From assembly GCA_002480735.1 (NCBI GenBank), contig DLCS01000076.1:4784-10807 (forward strand): 6,024 nt of DNA, given 5' to 3'. Below the pieces are notes generated by a model, which did no database searches, was not told where the DNA came from, and saw only the letters and a program-made list of their open reading frames with translations. This document shows positions 1 to 5,962 of the stretch, piece by piece; within the stretch, counting starts at the first letter, position 1, and each line of letters starts with the position of its first letter. The position numbers and the translations under genes are program-made. The DNA is from Bacillaceae bacterium UBA7792 (GTDB taxonomy: Bacteria > Bacillota > Bacilli > Bacillales > Cytobacillaceae).

Positions 1-230
1 ACTTCGCTTCACAGGAAAATTTGCTCATTGTAGCTTGCTCGATTGGGATGGGTCTTGGGGTTACGACTGTACCAGCTATTTTTGACCATCTCCCTGAGGG
101 TATGCATATCTTAACGAGCAATGGCATTGTAATTGGAAGCTTGACAGCGATTATTTTAAACATCGTCTTTCATTTAGCACCGTCACGAACTAAAAAAATG
201 CACGCTGTTGAGGAACAGCACGCATCATAG
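1..230 (+). CDS. Nucleobase:cation symporter-2 family permease, probably xanthine/purine permease (C-terminal part only)
   Basis: The reading frame is open from the left edge (first full codon at 3-5, TTC) and ends at TAG 228-230, so about 75 C-terminal residues are seen and the start lies outside the window. The visible part has a glycine-rich hydrophobic stretch (VACSIGMGLGVTTVP), a short loop (AIFDHLPEGMHIL), then NGIVIGSLTAIILNIVFHL as the last membrane segment, and a charged cytoplasmic tail rich in Lys, Glu and His. This arrangement resembles the end of NCS2 transporters such as Bacillus PbuX, which import purine bases through the cytoplasmic membrane by cation symport. Substrate cannot be fixed from the C-terminus: xanthine, uric acid and other purines are all possible. 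It faces the cys genes convergently and is followed directly by a terminator, so it belongs to a separate transcription unit. Confidence is good for the family and modest for the substrate. Confidence 0.75.
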   Translation, partial: FASQENLLIVACSIGMGLGVTTVPAIFDHLPEGMHILTSNGIVIGSLTAIILNIVFHLAPSRTKKMHAVEEQHAS

Positions 231-236
231 AAGTAA

Positions 237-265
237 AGCGGGTCTATCCTTTTCATAGACCCGCT
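237..265. terminator. Rho-independent terminator, probably bidirectional, between convergent genes
   Basis: A perfect 11-bp inverted repeat (237-247 with 255-265, core GCGGGTCTAT / ATAGACCCGC) encloses a 7-base loop. On the + strand it is followed by the T-rich stretch TATTTAATTTT, seven bases after the permease stop codon. On the minus strand the stem is followed by the weaker TTTACTTCT, downstream of the acyl-CoA dehydrogenase stop at 304. It is the only strong terminator hairpin seen in the window and probably ends both convergent transcripts. It works best on paper for the + strand. The rest of 231-303 holds no other feature. Confidence 0.85.
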
Positions 266-303
266 ATTTAATTTTGCGTTAGTACAGCATTTAAGCCAAG
301 GAA

Positions 304-1509
304 TTAATGCACGGACGTTTTCTCAAACGGCCAAGCAGGCAGGTTTTTTCGGAGTGGCTTGTCTTCTCGATAGCCTAATGCATACTCTCCCTGCATAATT
401 GTGTGAATTTCTCGTGTTCCTTCATAAATGACAGGTGCTTTCGAATTCCGTAAATAGCGTTCGACCGGAAATTCATCTGAATACCCATTTGCTCCATGAA
501 TTTGGACGGCATCATTGGCTGCTTCAAATGCGGCATTACAGGCAATCCATTTGGCAAGAGACGTTTCCTTCGTATTTCGTATGCCCTTGTTCTTCAACCA
601 TCCCGCTTTAAAAACTAATAATCTGGAAATTTCTAAGTTCGCGCTCATCTTCGCAATCATTTGCTGCACGAGCTGATGACGACCAATTTCCGTTCCAAAG
701 GTTTGTCGTTCATGGCAATATTTCAAACTTGCTTCTAAGCTTGCTGAAATTAAGCCAACAGCACCCGCAGCAACCGTAAATCTGCCATTATCAAGCGCCG
801 ACATTGCAATTTTGAAGCCTTCTCCCTCTTCCCCTATTCTATTTGCAACAGGAACCTTCACATCTGATAAAAATACCTCACCAGTATTCCCAGCACGGAT
901 TCCGAGCTTTCCTTTGATCGCCTTCGTCTCCACTCCCTCAAACGTTCGCTCAACAACGAAAGCAGATATCCCCTTATGGGCAAGACCTGGGTCTGTCTTG
1001 GCAAAAATTAAGAAATGATCAGCGACATCACAGAGTGAAATCCATGTTTTTGAGCCATTTAGAATATAATGGTCCCCTGTTAGAACGGCAGTTGTGTTCA
1101 TTGCTGCTACGTCTGAACCTGCATTGGGTTCAGTTAACCCGAAAGCCCCAATCTTTTCCCCCTGTGCTTGAGGGACTAAATATTTCCACTTTTGTTCTTC
1201 TGTTCCCCATTGTAAAAGTGTCATGCTATTTAGTCCGGTATGAACGGATACGGCTGTTCGATAAGCGGTATCTCCCCTTTCCAGCTCCTCACAAACAATC
1301 GCAAGGGTGTTGTAATCCATACCTGCTCCACCATATTCCTCTGGAATACAGACCCCCATTAGCTGTAAATCTGCTAGCTTTTTCAACACGCTTGGTTCAA
1401 AATGTCCTTGCCGGTCCCATTCGCGCATATTAGGAATGATTTCCTTATCAACAAACCTTCTAAGCATCGACTTCACACTTTCCTGTTCCTCCGTTAATTC
1501 AAAATTCAT
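304..1509 (-). CDS. Acyl-CoA dehydrogenase, glutaryl-CoA-dehydrogenase-like
   Basis: This is a 401-residue flavoprotein expected to oxidise an acyl-CoA to the 2-enoyl-CoA, passing electrons from FAD to electron-transfer flavoprotein. I chose ATG 1507-1509 over the in-frame ATG 1531-1533 because GGGAGG lies 8 bases before it and the protein then begins MNFELTEEQ, as family members do. Visible landmarks are the N-terminal helical domain (about 1-115), the signature GAFGLTEPNAGSD (121-133), the beta domain with NGSKTWIS (151-158), the ERQTFG segment (267-272), QIHGANGYSDE (336-346), and IYEGT (361-365) with the likely catalytic base Glu363. The stretch ELERGDTAYRTAVSV (75-89) closely resembles human glutaryl-CoA dehydrogenase, where the equivalents of Glu77 and Arg84 contact the substrate carboxylate, so a dicarboxylyl-CoA substrate is possible. 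Length is normal for the family. It follows sirB by 60 bases with no visible terminator, although its function is unrelated to sulfur assimilation. Family is certain; substrate is not. Confidence 0.93.
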   Translation of the reverse strand: MNFELTEEQESVKSMLRRFVDKEIIPNMREWDRQGHFEPSVLKKLADLQLMGVCIPEEYGGAGMDYNTLAIVCEELERGDTAYRTAVSVHTGLNSMTLLQWGTEEQKWKYLVPQAQGEKIGAFGLTEPNAGSDVAAMNTTAVLTGDHYILNGSKTWISLCDVADHFLIFAKTDPGLAHKGISAFVVERTFEGVETKAIKGKLGIRAGNTGEVFLSDVKVPVANRIGEEGEGFKIAMSALDNGRFTVAAGAVGLISASLEASLKYCHERQTFGTEIGRHQLVQQMIAKMSANLEISRLLVFKAGWLKNKGIRNTKETSLAKWIACNAAFEAANDAVQIHGANGYSDEFPVERYLRNSKAPVIYEGTREIHTIMQGEYALGYREDKPLRKNLPAWPFEKTSVH

Positions 1510-1517
1510 CACAAAAA

Positions 1518-1523
1518 CCTCCC
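1518..1523 (-). promoter_or_regulatory. Ribosome binding site deciding the acyl-CoA dehydrogenase start
   Basis: GGGAGG on the minus strand lies 8 bases before ATG 1507-1509. The alternative in-frame ATG at 1531-1533 has only an AT-rich stretch upstream and no Shine-Dalgarno match, so the longer 409-residue reading is unlikely. Confidence 0.85.
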
Positions 1524-1569
1524 AAAAATCCATGTTGTCTAAATATTTCTACTTTTCAGCGGGTATATC

Positions 1570-2304
1570 CTACCTCAAACTGCAAATATTTGGGATAGAT
1601 ACTTTTCGAACAAGAAGGGATTCGATTGCAGGATAGTGACTTAACGGTCCCATTTGGATCACTTTTGAACCGAATTTTCGGCAGGTTCGGCTCACTTCTG
1701 AAAGGAGCAACCCTGAAAAAAGCAAATACGGAACAACAATCACCCGCCCGGTTGTATTTGTCAGTTGTCTATTCAACCCACAAGTAAAGCTTGGCTCAGC
1801 TGCCGCGAGATAACAGGTGGAAATCGATTCGATTTTGATTCGTTTTCTCAGCATATTTTCAATTTGGGCAAAGGCTTGATAAATGTCTGGATCACTGCTG
1901 CCACGTCCAACAATTAAGATCGAGTCATTTCGTTTCAAATCAATTATCGACTCATGTATTAATTCGACAATCCCGTCGACAATTTCTTCTTGTACCCCAA
2001 GTGCATTCAGAAGTTCAATACGTATTTGGGGGTATTTCTGTTTCCATCTCTTTACATTGTCGGGAATGTCTCGTTTCATATGCCCTGCTGCAAGAAGGAA
2101 AATTGGAATGACCGTAATGTCTGTTGCCCCTTGTTGAATACAGCGTGCAAACCCTTCATCCATTGATGGTTCTGACAGTTCTAGAAAACTTATTTCTTGA
2201 ATCGGCAGTGGGGCTTTCATCATAATTTTTTGTAAAAAGCTTCTCGCCTCAAGCTCTCCTTTTTTCGAACGGGTACCATGGGCAACATAAAGAACAGCCT
2301 TCAT
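1570..2304 (-). CDS. sirB: Sirohydrochlorin ferrochelatase SirB (YlnE), CbiX family
   Basis: This 244-residue cytoplasmic enzyme should insert Fe2+ into sirohydrochlorin, the last step of siroheme synthesis; siroheme serves sulfite and nitrite reductases. The N-terminal half carries the chelatase motif YVAHGTRSKKGELEA (6-20) with His9, and IPIFLLAAGHMKRDIP (66-81) with His75; these two histidines match the metal-binding pair known in SirB/CbiX. The C-terminal half repeats the fold: ILIVGRGSSDPD (129-140) and VVPYLLFSGLLLSEV (190-204) correspond to the two motifs but lack the histidines. The length is slightly under the roughly 260 residues I recall for B. subtilis YlnE, with a short C-terminus. 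ATG 2302-2304 is preceded by AGGAGG with an 8-base spacer, and that site overlaps the sumT stop codon. Its place after sumT in a cys operon argues for siroheme rather than cobalamin (CbiX cobaltochelatase) as the main product. Confidence 0.92.
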   Translation of the reverse strand: MKAVLYVAHGTRSKKGELEARSFLQKIMMKAPLPIQEISFLELSEPSMDEGFARCIQQGATDITVIPIFLLAAGHMKRDIPDNVKRWKQKYPQIRIELLNALGVQEEIVDGIVELIHESIIDLKRNDSILIVGRGSSDPDIYQAFAQIENMLRKRIKIESISTCYLAAAEPSFTCGLNRQLTNTTGRVIVVPYLLFSGLLLSEVSRTCRKFGSKVIQMGPLSHYPAIESLLVRKVSIPNICSLR

Positions 2305-2316
2305 ACGACCTGCCTC

Positions 2317-3093
2317 CTAGCCTTCAATGGCTGGAAACAGAAGATTCACTTCTTCATGAAACCAGCTCAACGAGTCACTTAAACGAACGACCTCCCCGAT
2401 GATGATCATACTAGGATTCGATATATGTGCTTTTTTTACATTCGCTTCAATTGTTTCTAACGTTCCGATCACCGTTCTCTGCTCAGCCAATGTTCCCCAA
2501 TGAATAAGGGCGATTGGGGTCTGCGGTGATTTCCCATTCTTTATTAAATTTCTAACAATGGAGGGCAAATGGGAGACTCCCATATAGACACAGATCGTAT
2601 CAACCGCTTTAGCCAAGTGGGACCACTCTTGCCCCTTCGCCATAAGATCTGCTTCGTGCCCAGTAATGAAGGCAAAGCTTTTGCTCAAATGTCGATGAGT
2701 GACAGGGATTCCTGCATAAGCTGCTGCACCAATTCCAGCCGTTATGCCTGGAACCACTTCAAATGGAACGTGGTTCACCGTACATGCATAAGCTTCTTCA
2801 CCGCCACGTCCAAAGACGAATGGATCTCCTCCTTTTAGGCGGACGACATGACAACCTTTCTTCGCATATTTTACGAGTAGACGATTAATGCTCTCCTGTT
2901 TCATCGTATGAGCATGTGGTCGTTTGCCGCAATATATAAGGAGGGCTTTCTCACTGGCATATTGAAGGAGTTCCCTGTTCACCAGCCGGTCGTACATAAT
3001 AACATCTGCCTGCTGTAAATATCGGAGCCCTTTTACCGTAATCAGCTCAGGATCTCCTGGCCCAGCGCCAACTAAATATACCTTGCCAACCAT
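2317..3093 (-). CDS. sumT: Uroporphyrinogen-III C-methyltransferase SumT (YlnD)
   Basis: This 258-residue cytoplasmic methyltransferase uses two S-adenosylmethionine molecules to convert uroporphyrinogen III to precorrin-2, the entry to siroheme (and cobalamin). Motifs of the tetrapyrrole methylase family appear in order: VYLVGAGPGDPELIT (5-19), the glycine-rich SAM loop; YDRLV (34-38); VVRLKGGDPFVFGRGGEE (83-100); VPGITAGIGAAAYAGIPVTHR (start 114, end 134); VDTICVYMG (164-172); and QTPIALIHWGT (191-201). It has the single-domain length and lacks the fused SirC-type dehydrogenase/chelatase domain of enterobacterial CysG, so precorrin-2 oxidation needs another protein. ATG 3091-3093 has AGGAGG 9 bases upstream, directly after the cysC stop codon TAA. 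The operon position matches B. subtilis ylnD. The family also includes CobA/NirE; here the cys context supports an assimilatory role. Confidence 0.95.
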   Translation of the reverse strand: MVGKVYLVGAGPGDPELITVKGLRYLQQADVIMYDRLVNRELLQYASEKALLIYCGKRPHAHTMKQESINRLLVKYAKKGCHVVRLKGGDPFVFGRGGEEAYACTVNHVPFEVVPGITAGIGAAAYAGIPVTHRHLSKSFAFITGHEADLMAKGQEWSHLAKAVDTICVYMGVSHLPSIVRNLIKNGKSPQTPIALIHWGTLAEQRTVIGTLETIEANVKKAHISNPSMIIIGEVVRLSDSLSWFHEEVNLLFPAIEG

Positions 3094-3108
3094 CGGATAA
3101 CGCCTCCT

Positions 3109-3711
3109 TTAACTAGGAATAATTTCCTTCCCCTGCAAAAATTCAATAATCGTCGCAACTGCATCTTCCACCCTGATTTCATGTGAAGCAATCGTTAATT
3201 CTGGATCTTCCGGTCGTTCATACGGGCTATCAATGCCTGTAAAACCTTTGATTTCACCACGGCGAGCCTTTTTATAAAGCTCTTTCGGATCCCGCCTTTC
3301 ACATTCTTCAATGGGACAATCAATAAAGATTTCGAAAAATTCTCCATCAGGATAAAGAGCTCTCACCTGTTCACGATCGGTTTTGATTGGAGAAATAAAA
3401 GCCGATATGACAATGGTACCACTCTCGACAAATAGCTTTGCAACTTCGCCAATACGCCGAATATTTTCGGTACGATCCCGATTTGAAAAGCCCAGATCCT
3501 TATTGAGACCGTGTCTAATGTTATCCCCGTCAAGAACATATTCCTTGATGCCTTGGCGAAATAACTCATGAGAGACGGCATTGGCGATCGTGGATTTCCC
3601 AGAACCGGATAGACCTGTGAACCATAGAACACAGCTGCGATGGCCATTTTGAGCGTGTCGATCCCATTTGGATACGGTTTGCTTATGCCATGTTAGGTTT
3701 GTCACTTGCAA
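3109..3711 (-). CDS. cysC: Adenylyl-sulfate (APS) kinase CysC
   Basis: This 200-residue cytoplasmic kinase transfers phosphate from ATP to the 3'-hydroxyl of APS, giving PAPS. The P-loop GLSGSGKS is at 33-40, followed by LDGDNIRHGLNKDLGFS (60-76) for APS binding, ENIRRIGEVAKLF (82-94), AFISPIKTDRE (104-114) with the conserved ISP segment, and KARRGEIKGFTGIDSPYE (148-165), the substrate lid region. Length is normal for bacterial CysC. The reading taken here begins at TTG 3709-3711, with GGAGG 8 bases upstream and touching the sat stop. An alternative GTG at 3703-3705 gives a protein starting MTN, as I recall for B. subtilis CysC, but its distance to GGAGG is 14 bases. The difference is only two residues. 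The gene lies 13 bases after sat and 15 before sumT, in the operon order known from Bacillus. Confidence 0.95.
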   Translation of the reverse strand: MQVTNLTWHKQTVSKWDRHAQNGHRSCVLWFTGLSGSGKSTIANAVSHELFRQGIKEYVLDGDNIRHGLNKDLGFSNRDRTENIRRIGEVAKLFVESGTIVISAFISPIKTDREQVRALYPDGEFFEIFIDCPIEECERRDPKELYKKARRGEIKGFTGIDSPYERPEDPELTIASHEIRVEDAVATIIEFLQGKEIIPS

Positions 3712-3719
3712 TTCTCTCC

Positions 3720-3724
3720 CCTCC
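3720..3724 (-). promoter_or_regulatory. Ribosome binding site of cysC
   Basis: GGAGG directly follows the sat stop codon (TGA 3725-3727) and stands 8 bases before TTG 3709-3711. The purine run continues (GGAGAGAA), so a weaker site for the GTG at 3703-3705 cannot be ruled out. The spacing favours the TTG; homolog alignment favours the GTG. Confidence 0.7.
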
Positions 3725-4873
3725 TCAAACAGTAGATTTCTCCTTTAGCCCTTCAATGAGCACCTCAACTACTTCCTTGCGGCTGAATGTCGATGGTGGA
3801 AACGTTCCCGACCGCAATAGCTCCCTCACCTTTGTCCCAGATAGAATGACACGATCATCTTTTCCATGAGGACATGTCTTCTCTGAGCTCATCCCATCAC
3901 ATTTGTAGCAATAAAAACTGTGCTCGAAGAATAATGGCTTAATCCCAAGTTCATCCTCCGTAAAATCACTAAATATCCTTTGGGCATCGTACGTGCCATA
4001 GTAATTGCCTACACCAGCATGATCTCTGCCGACAATAAAATGCGTACAGCCAAAGTTTTTGCGAGCAATGGCATGAAAAATCGCTTCTCTCGGCCCCGCA
4101 TACCTCATTGCTGCTGGGTACACACCTAGGTGAACTCTTTCAGTAGGATAATAGTTTTCGAGCAAGACCCGATAACTTTTTAACCGAACATCAGCTGGAA
4201 TATCATCTGCTTTCGTTTCACCTACAAGCGGGTTGACAAACAGACCGTCCACAGTTTCAAGCGCTGCCTTTTGAATATATTCATGGGCGCGGTGAATCGG
4301 ATTTCTCGTTTGAAAACCAACAATTGTCCTCCACCCTTTTGCAGCAAAAAGTGCTCGCGTTTCCTTCGGCTCAAACCATACGTCTGAGGAACTCCCTTTA
4401 TCCACTTTCTTCACTAGGGTAATGTCACCTGCCACATAGACAGTGCCCCGTTCAAAAAGGCGCTTCACTCCAGGGTGAGCAAGCTCATTTGTTTGGTAGA
4501 CACGAATCGCTTCCCTTTCTAAATCGGGTTCATACCATTCTGAAACGCGAATGACCCCATACGTATCACCATTAAATTTTAGCTTGTAATATTCTCCTAC
4601 CGTTAAAGTGCTGGCGATAGCTGTAGACACTGGTAAAGTAATCGGAATCGACCAAACGAGCCCATTATGAAGTCGCATCCTTTCTAGGACAGAATCATAG
4701 TCTTTTTTCCCGAGAAAGCCCCTCAGAGGGCTATAAAGTCCGATCCCTATAAGCTCAAGATCACTTAAGGCAACCGCATCAATCGGTATGCTCATGTGGA
4801 TCGAATCTGTTTCAAGATTTGGGTCAAATAATTGCACAAGTTCTCCTCCATGAGGAGCTGGTAATTGGGTCAA
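3725..4873 (-). CDS. sat: Sulfate adenylyltransferase (ATP sulfurylase) Sat
   Basis: This 382-residue cytoplasmic enzyme makes APS and pyrophosphate from ATP and sulfate. It is the monofunctional Sat/MET3 type, not the CysDN type. Visible motifs are PHGGELV (7-13); [16 protein letters not shown] (38-53); the nucleotide-binding [11 protein letters not shown] (188-198), equivalent to Hx[15 protein letters not shown] (214-226); [13 protein letters not shown] (256-268); GRDHAGVG (282-289); and [11 protein letters not shown] (343-353). A Cys322-Cys325-Cys334-His336 cluster near the C-terminus resembles the zinc site reported for Thermus Sat. No APS kinase domain is fused; cysC is separate downstream. 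The start is TTG 4871-4873, which overlaps the cysP stop by four bases (TTGA). The protein from this TTG aligns at its N-terminus with Bacillus Sat, and there is no alternative start codon before the conserved PHGG. Length equals that of B. subtilis Sat. Confidence 0.96.
   Translation of the reverse strand: MTQLPAPHGGELVQLFDPNLETDSIHMSIPIDAVALSDLELIGIGLYSPLRGFLGKKDYDSVLERMRLHNGLVWSIPITLPVSTAIASTLTVGEYYKLKFNGDTYGVIRVSEWYEPDLEREAIRVYQTNELAHPGVKRLFERGTVYVAGDITLVKKVDKGSSSDVWFEPKETRALFAAKGWRTIVGFQTRNPIHRAHEYIQKAALETVDGLFVNPLVGETKADDIPADVRLKSYRVLLENYYPTERVHLGVYPAAMRYAGPREAIFHAIARKNFGCTHFIVGRDHAGVGNYYGTYDAQRIFSDFTEDELGIKPLFFEHSFYCYKCDGMSSEKTCPHGKDDRVILSGTKVRELLRSGTFPPSTFSRKEVVEVLIEGLKEKSTV
4870..4873 (-). 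promoter_or_regulatory. TTGA stop/start overlap joining cysP and sat
   Basis: On the minus strand the last bases of cysP, TTGA, hold both its TGA stop (4870-4872) and the TTG start of sat (4871-4873). A purine-rich ribosome binding sequence (AAAGGAAGGGAG, 4889-4878) lies inside the last cysP codons, 4 bases from the TTG by its GGGAG end and 7 by its AAGG part. This points to translational coupling of sat to cysP. Confidence 0.8.
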
Positions 4874-5946
4874 TTTTCTCCCTTCCTTTCAATAACATTG
4901 CTCGTTAACGCCATTTCAGCATCCTTTCTTGTTTGCAAAAACACCACACCGAACACTGAGATCAGGACACCTATGACGACGACAATCGGATAAAAATTAT
5001 GCTCAATCAAAATTTGAATCAAAGTATAGGACAAGACCATCGAGATTAATGGGGAAACGATCCACACGGTAAAGAGCTGCATCACGACTTGCTTTTTTAA
5101 TACGGACAGACCTTCCTTCACAAATCCGATTCCAATAATGGAACTTGTGGTAATCTGAGTTAACGGAACGGGGATACCATAGATCGAGGCAATCGTGACG
5201 ATACTCGCTCCTGTACCCGATATAAGGCAGCCGTCCTCGAGCCGAATCGAGGTGATTCTTTTGCCGTTCGTTTCTAACACCTTCGCCCCTAAGAACAGGG
5301 CACCGAATGCAACGAATAGCCCACCAAGTAAAATTCCGCTTTCTATCGACATCACACCTGCCCCAACTAACGGACCAACCGCATTAGCAACATTGTTCAT
5401 CCCTGCGGAAAAAGCTTCAAACATCCCAGTGACAATCAAGAGTAATGGAAGAATTTTAACGGCAACCTGCGTTCTTAAAAGCCCTTGAAATGGCTTCACC
5501 TTCAACACGAGCTGCCCTATAATCGCAAGTAGGAAGGCCAAGAATGGTGTTAAAAACCAAAATAAAATAATCCATGCTATTTTTTCGAGAAAAATGGTTT
5601 GATAAACGAGCCCCGCACCTATAATCGAGCCAACGACTACTTCGCTCGTAGATAAGGGAATCCCTAATATATTGGCTAAAAAAAGGGATAGTGCCGCTGA
5701 AAACAATACAATGATCGAAATGGCAATGGTGAAGGTTTCACTTGGAATAATTCCATTTCCTAATGTTTTGACTACTTCCCCTCCGCCAAAATAAGCGCCG
5801 AGAAAAACAGCGAAAGCACAAAGTAGTAACGCCATTCTCCTTTTGACAACGCCAGAACCGTAGGCGATTCCCATCGATGCCGCTGCCCCGCTGGCACCGA
5901 TATTCAATGCAAAAAAAGGTCCGATGAGAATGGCGCTGATGCTCAA
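4870..5946 (-). CDS. cysP: Sulfate permease CysP, PiT (inorganic phosphate transporter) family
   Basis: This 358-residue integral membrane protein should import sulfate by secondary transport, feeding Sat. It has about ten hydrophobic segments and the inverted-duplicate PiT arrangement: [12 protein letters not shown] (15-26) with [12 protein letters not shown] (95-106) in the first half, and [11 protein letters not shown] (182-192) with [13 protein letters not shown] (257-269) in the second. The first-half NIGASG in place of the GANDVAN of true phosphate transporters matches B. subtilis CysP, and the location between cysH and sat supports sulfate over phosphate. The start is TTG 5944-5946: AGGAGG sits 10 bases upstream, an in-frame TGA lies just upstream of it (5953-5955), and the N-terminus aligns with Bacillus CysP from the first residue. 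It begins 16 bases after cysH and overlaps sat by four bases. It is not related to the enterobacterial periplasmic protein also named CysP. Selectivity for selenate, molybdate or thiosulfate cannot be read from the sequence. Confidence 0.93.
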   Translation of the reverse strand: MSISAILIGPFFALNIGASGAAASMGIAYGSGVVKRRMALLLCAFAVFLGAYFGGGEVVKTLGNGIIPSETFTIAISIIVLFSAALSLFLANILGIPLSTSEVVVGSIIGAGLVYQTIFLEKIAWIILFWFLTPFLAFLLAIIGQLVLKVKPFQGLLRTQVAVKILPLLLIVTGMFEAFSAGMNNVANAVGPLVGAGVMSIESGILLGGLFVAFGALFLGAKVLETNGKRITSIRLEDGCLISGTGASIVTIASIYGIPVPLTQITTSSIIGIGFVKEGLSVLKKQVVMQLFTVWIVSPLISMVLSYTLIQILIEHNFYPIVVVIGVLISVFGVVFLQTRKDAEMALTSNVIERKGEN

Positions 5947-5956
5947 AACTATTCAA

Positions 5957-5962
5957 CCTCCT
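5957..5962 (-). promoter_or_regulatory. Ribosome binding site of cysP (supports the TTG start)
   Basis: AGGAGG immediately follows the cysH stop codon (TAG 5963-5965) and is separated by 10 bases from TTG 5944-5946. No ATG or GTG is available in frame near it, so a strong site is paired with a weak start codon. Confidence 0.85.

Noticed and set aside
1035..1433. A 132-codon open frame on the + strand.
   Set aside because: It lies wholly inside the acyl-CoA dehydrogenase gene on the opposite strand, has no ribosome binding site and resembles no family I know; it is a shadow of a well-supported gene. The same applies to the smaller opposite-strand frames at 812-1018, 1883-2137, 2569-2838, 3383-3571 and 5195-5488.
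1510..1533. The eight-residue N-terminal extension (MDFWEVFV) of the acyl-CoA dehydrogenase from ATG 1531-1533.
   Set aside because: The extension codes through the GGGAGG ribosome binding site of the downstream ATG and has no site of its own; the family normally starts near MNFELTEEQ.
1541..1591. Two copies of the palindrome AAATATTT (1541-1548 and 1584-1591), centres 43 bases apart, near the sirB end and before the acyl-CoA dehydrogenase; considered as a regulator site pair.
   Set aside because: The motif is short and AT-only, one copy is inside sirB coding sequence, and no promoter could be placed between or beside the copies.
3363..3647. A 94-codon minus-strand frame within cysC.
   Set aside because: It is a frame-shifted reading of the cysC kinase region, without a ribosome binding site or recognisable motifs.
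4717..4732. A short hairpin AGCCC / GGGCT inside sat.
   Set aside because: It has only five base pairs, no T-run, and sits in the conserved YSPLRGFLG coding region.
5235..5252. A perfect 6-bp inverted repeat (CCTCGA / TCGAGG, 6-base loop) inside cysP.
   Set aside because: It lies within conserved coding sequence (SIRLEDG), has no T-run, and a repeat of this size is expected by chance in 6 kb.
5738..5956. A 72-codon minus-strand frame starting at TTG 5954-5956, overlapping the start of cysP in another frame.
   Set aside because: Its TTG touches the AGGAGG with no workable spacing, and the product looks like out-of-frame cysP. The cysP frame aligns with known homologs from its first residue.
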